This document shows, one piece after another, positions 59,423 to 59,490 of a DNA stretch of 59,490 bases. The stretch is from Dietzia natronolimnaea. Its GTDB lineage: Bacteria > Actinomycetota > Actinomycetes > Mycobacteriales > Mycobacteriaceae. The stretch lies in assembly GCF_002289575.1 (NCBI RefSeq), contig NZ_NTGA01000028.1, forward strand, positions 1-59,490. Reading direction: 5' to 3'. Made by a program: the position numbers and the translations under genes. Under the pieces are notes generated by a model, which worked only from the letters and a program-made list of their open reading frames with translations, was not told the origin of the DNA and did no database searches. Positions within the stretch are counted from its first letter, which is position 1. Each line of letters starts with the position of its first letter.

Positions 59423-59490
59423 ACCAGTATCGCGGTCTCCTCGTGCTCGTTGGTGGTAGCCTCGAGGTCGTCGTCCTTGAGCGCCAGGTA
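59419..59490 (-). CDS. C-terminus of a second JetA (DUF3375), partial at window edge
   Basis: The last 72 bases, read on the minus strand, give 23 residues and a TAG: YLALKDDDLEATTNEHEET then AILV. The complete JetA in this window has YLALDTDDIEVTTDEQEET at the same place near its C-terminus, so most positions are identical or similar over 19 residues. The protein continues beyond the window. Its stop overlaps the stop of the convergent hydrolase/ligase gene by three bases. Confidence 0.75.
   Translation of the reverse strand, partial: YLALKDDDLEATTNEHEETAILV

Overview
The window is about 59.5 kb of high-GC DNA (roughly 70% by eye) with dense, often overlapping genes (ATGA, GTGA and TGATG junctions), frequent GTG starts and G/C-ending codons. 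Mca (mycothiol S-conjugate amidase), the order greA / DUF4307 / mca / small membrane protein (as in Mycobacterium tuberculosis Rv1080c-Rv1083), an SGNH hydrolase followed by a FadA-type thiolase (as Rv1075c-Rv1074c), a Corynebacterium-type luciferase-like monooxygenase/FMN reductase pair, and a 998-residue hydrolase/acyl-CoA-synthetase-like fusion resembling Rv1683 all point to an actinobacterium of the Mycobacteriales. A Dietzia-like genus is my inference; no rRNA or marker gene is present to prove it.

Layout. 0.06-3.2 kb: a NERD-domain protein, then a flavin monooxygenase/FMN reductase pair behind an unusual promoter region. 3.3-10.8 kb (minus): a putative exopolysaccharide machine made of a BcsB-like exported protein, a polytopic scaffold protein, a BcsA-like family 2 glycosyltransferase, a GT-C-like membrane protein and a glycoside-hydrolase-like lipoprotein. 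10.9-19.4 kb: the conserved mycothiol/GreA block, interrupted by an McrB/McrC-like pair coupled to the SGNH hydrolase and thiolase. 20.0-24.9 kb: a BI-1/YccA protein, a PadR regulator, a YtrA-type GntR + ABC exporter operon with a clear palindromic operator, and small proteins. 25.0-29.7 kb: amine oxidase, AraC regulator, metallo-beta-lactamase-fold hydrolase and short-chain dehydrogenase, plus one small ORF. 30.0-33.9 kb: sterol-desaturase-family protein, DHA2 drug exporter and a divergent AraC regulator. 34.1-38.3 kb: a complete siderophore uptake ABC transporter behind an IdeR/DtxR-type iron box. 38.5-41.9 kb: an ATP-grasp ligase followed by a papain-like protease candidate, a pair I cannot match to a named pathway. 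42.1-42.8 kb: a secreted CHRD/SOD-like protein. 43.2-50.6 kb (minus): a MNT/HEPN toxin-antitoxin pair immediately upstream of a complete type I Wadjet (JetABCD) anti-plasmid system. 50.8-59.4 kb: alpha/beta hydrolase, cytochrome P450, methyltransferase, small membrane proteins and the Rv1683-like fusion. The last 72 bases carry the C-terminus of a second JetA, so another Wadjet operon probably begins outside the window.

The points I would follow first are: the McrC-like protein, which has lost all three PD-(D/E)xK catalytic residues but remains translationally coupled to an McrB with an intact NTAD motif; the ATP-grasp/papain-like pair; the BcsB-like polysaccharide operon with a Cys-less exosortase-like scaffold; and the two Wadjet loci about 10 kb apart. 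I saw no rRNA, tRNA, CRISPR array, insertion sequence or prophage.
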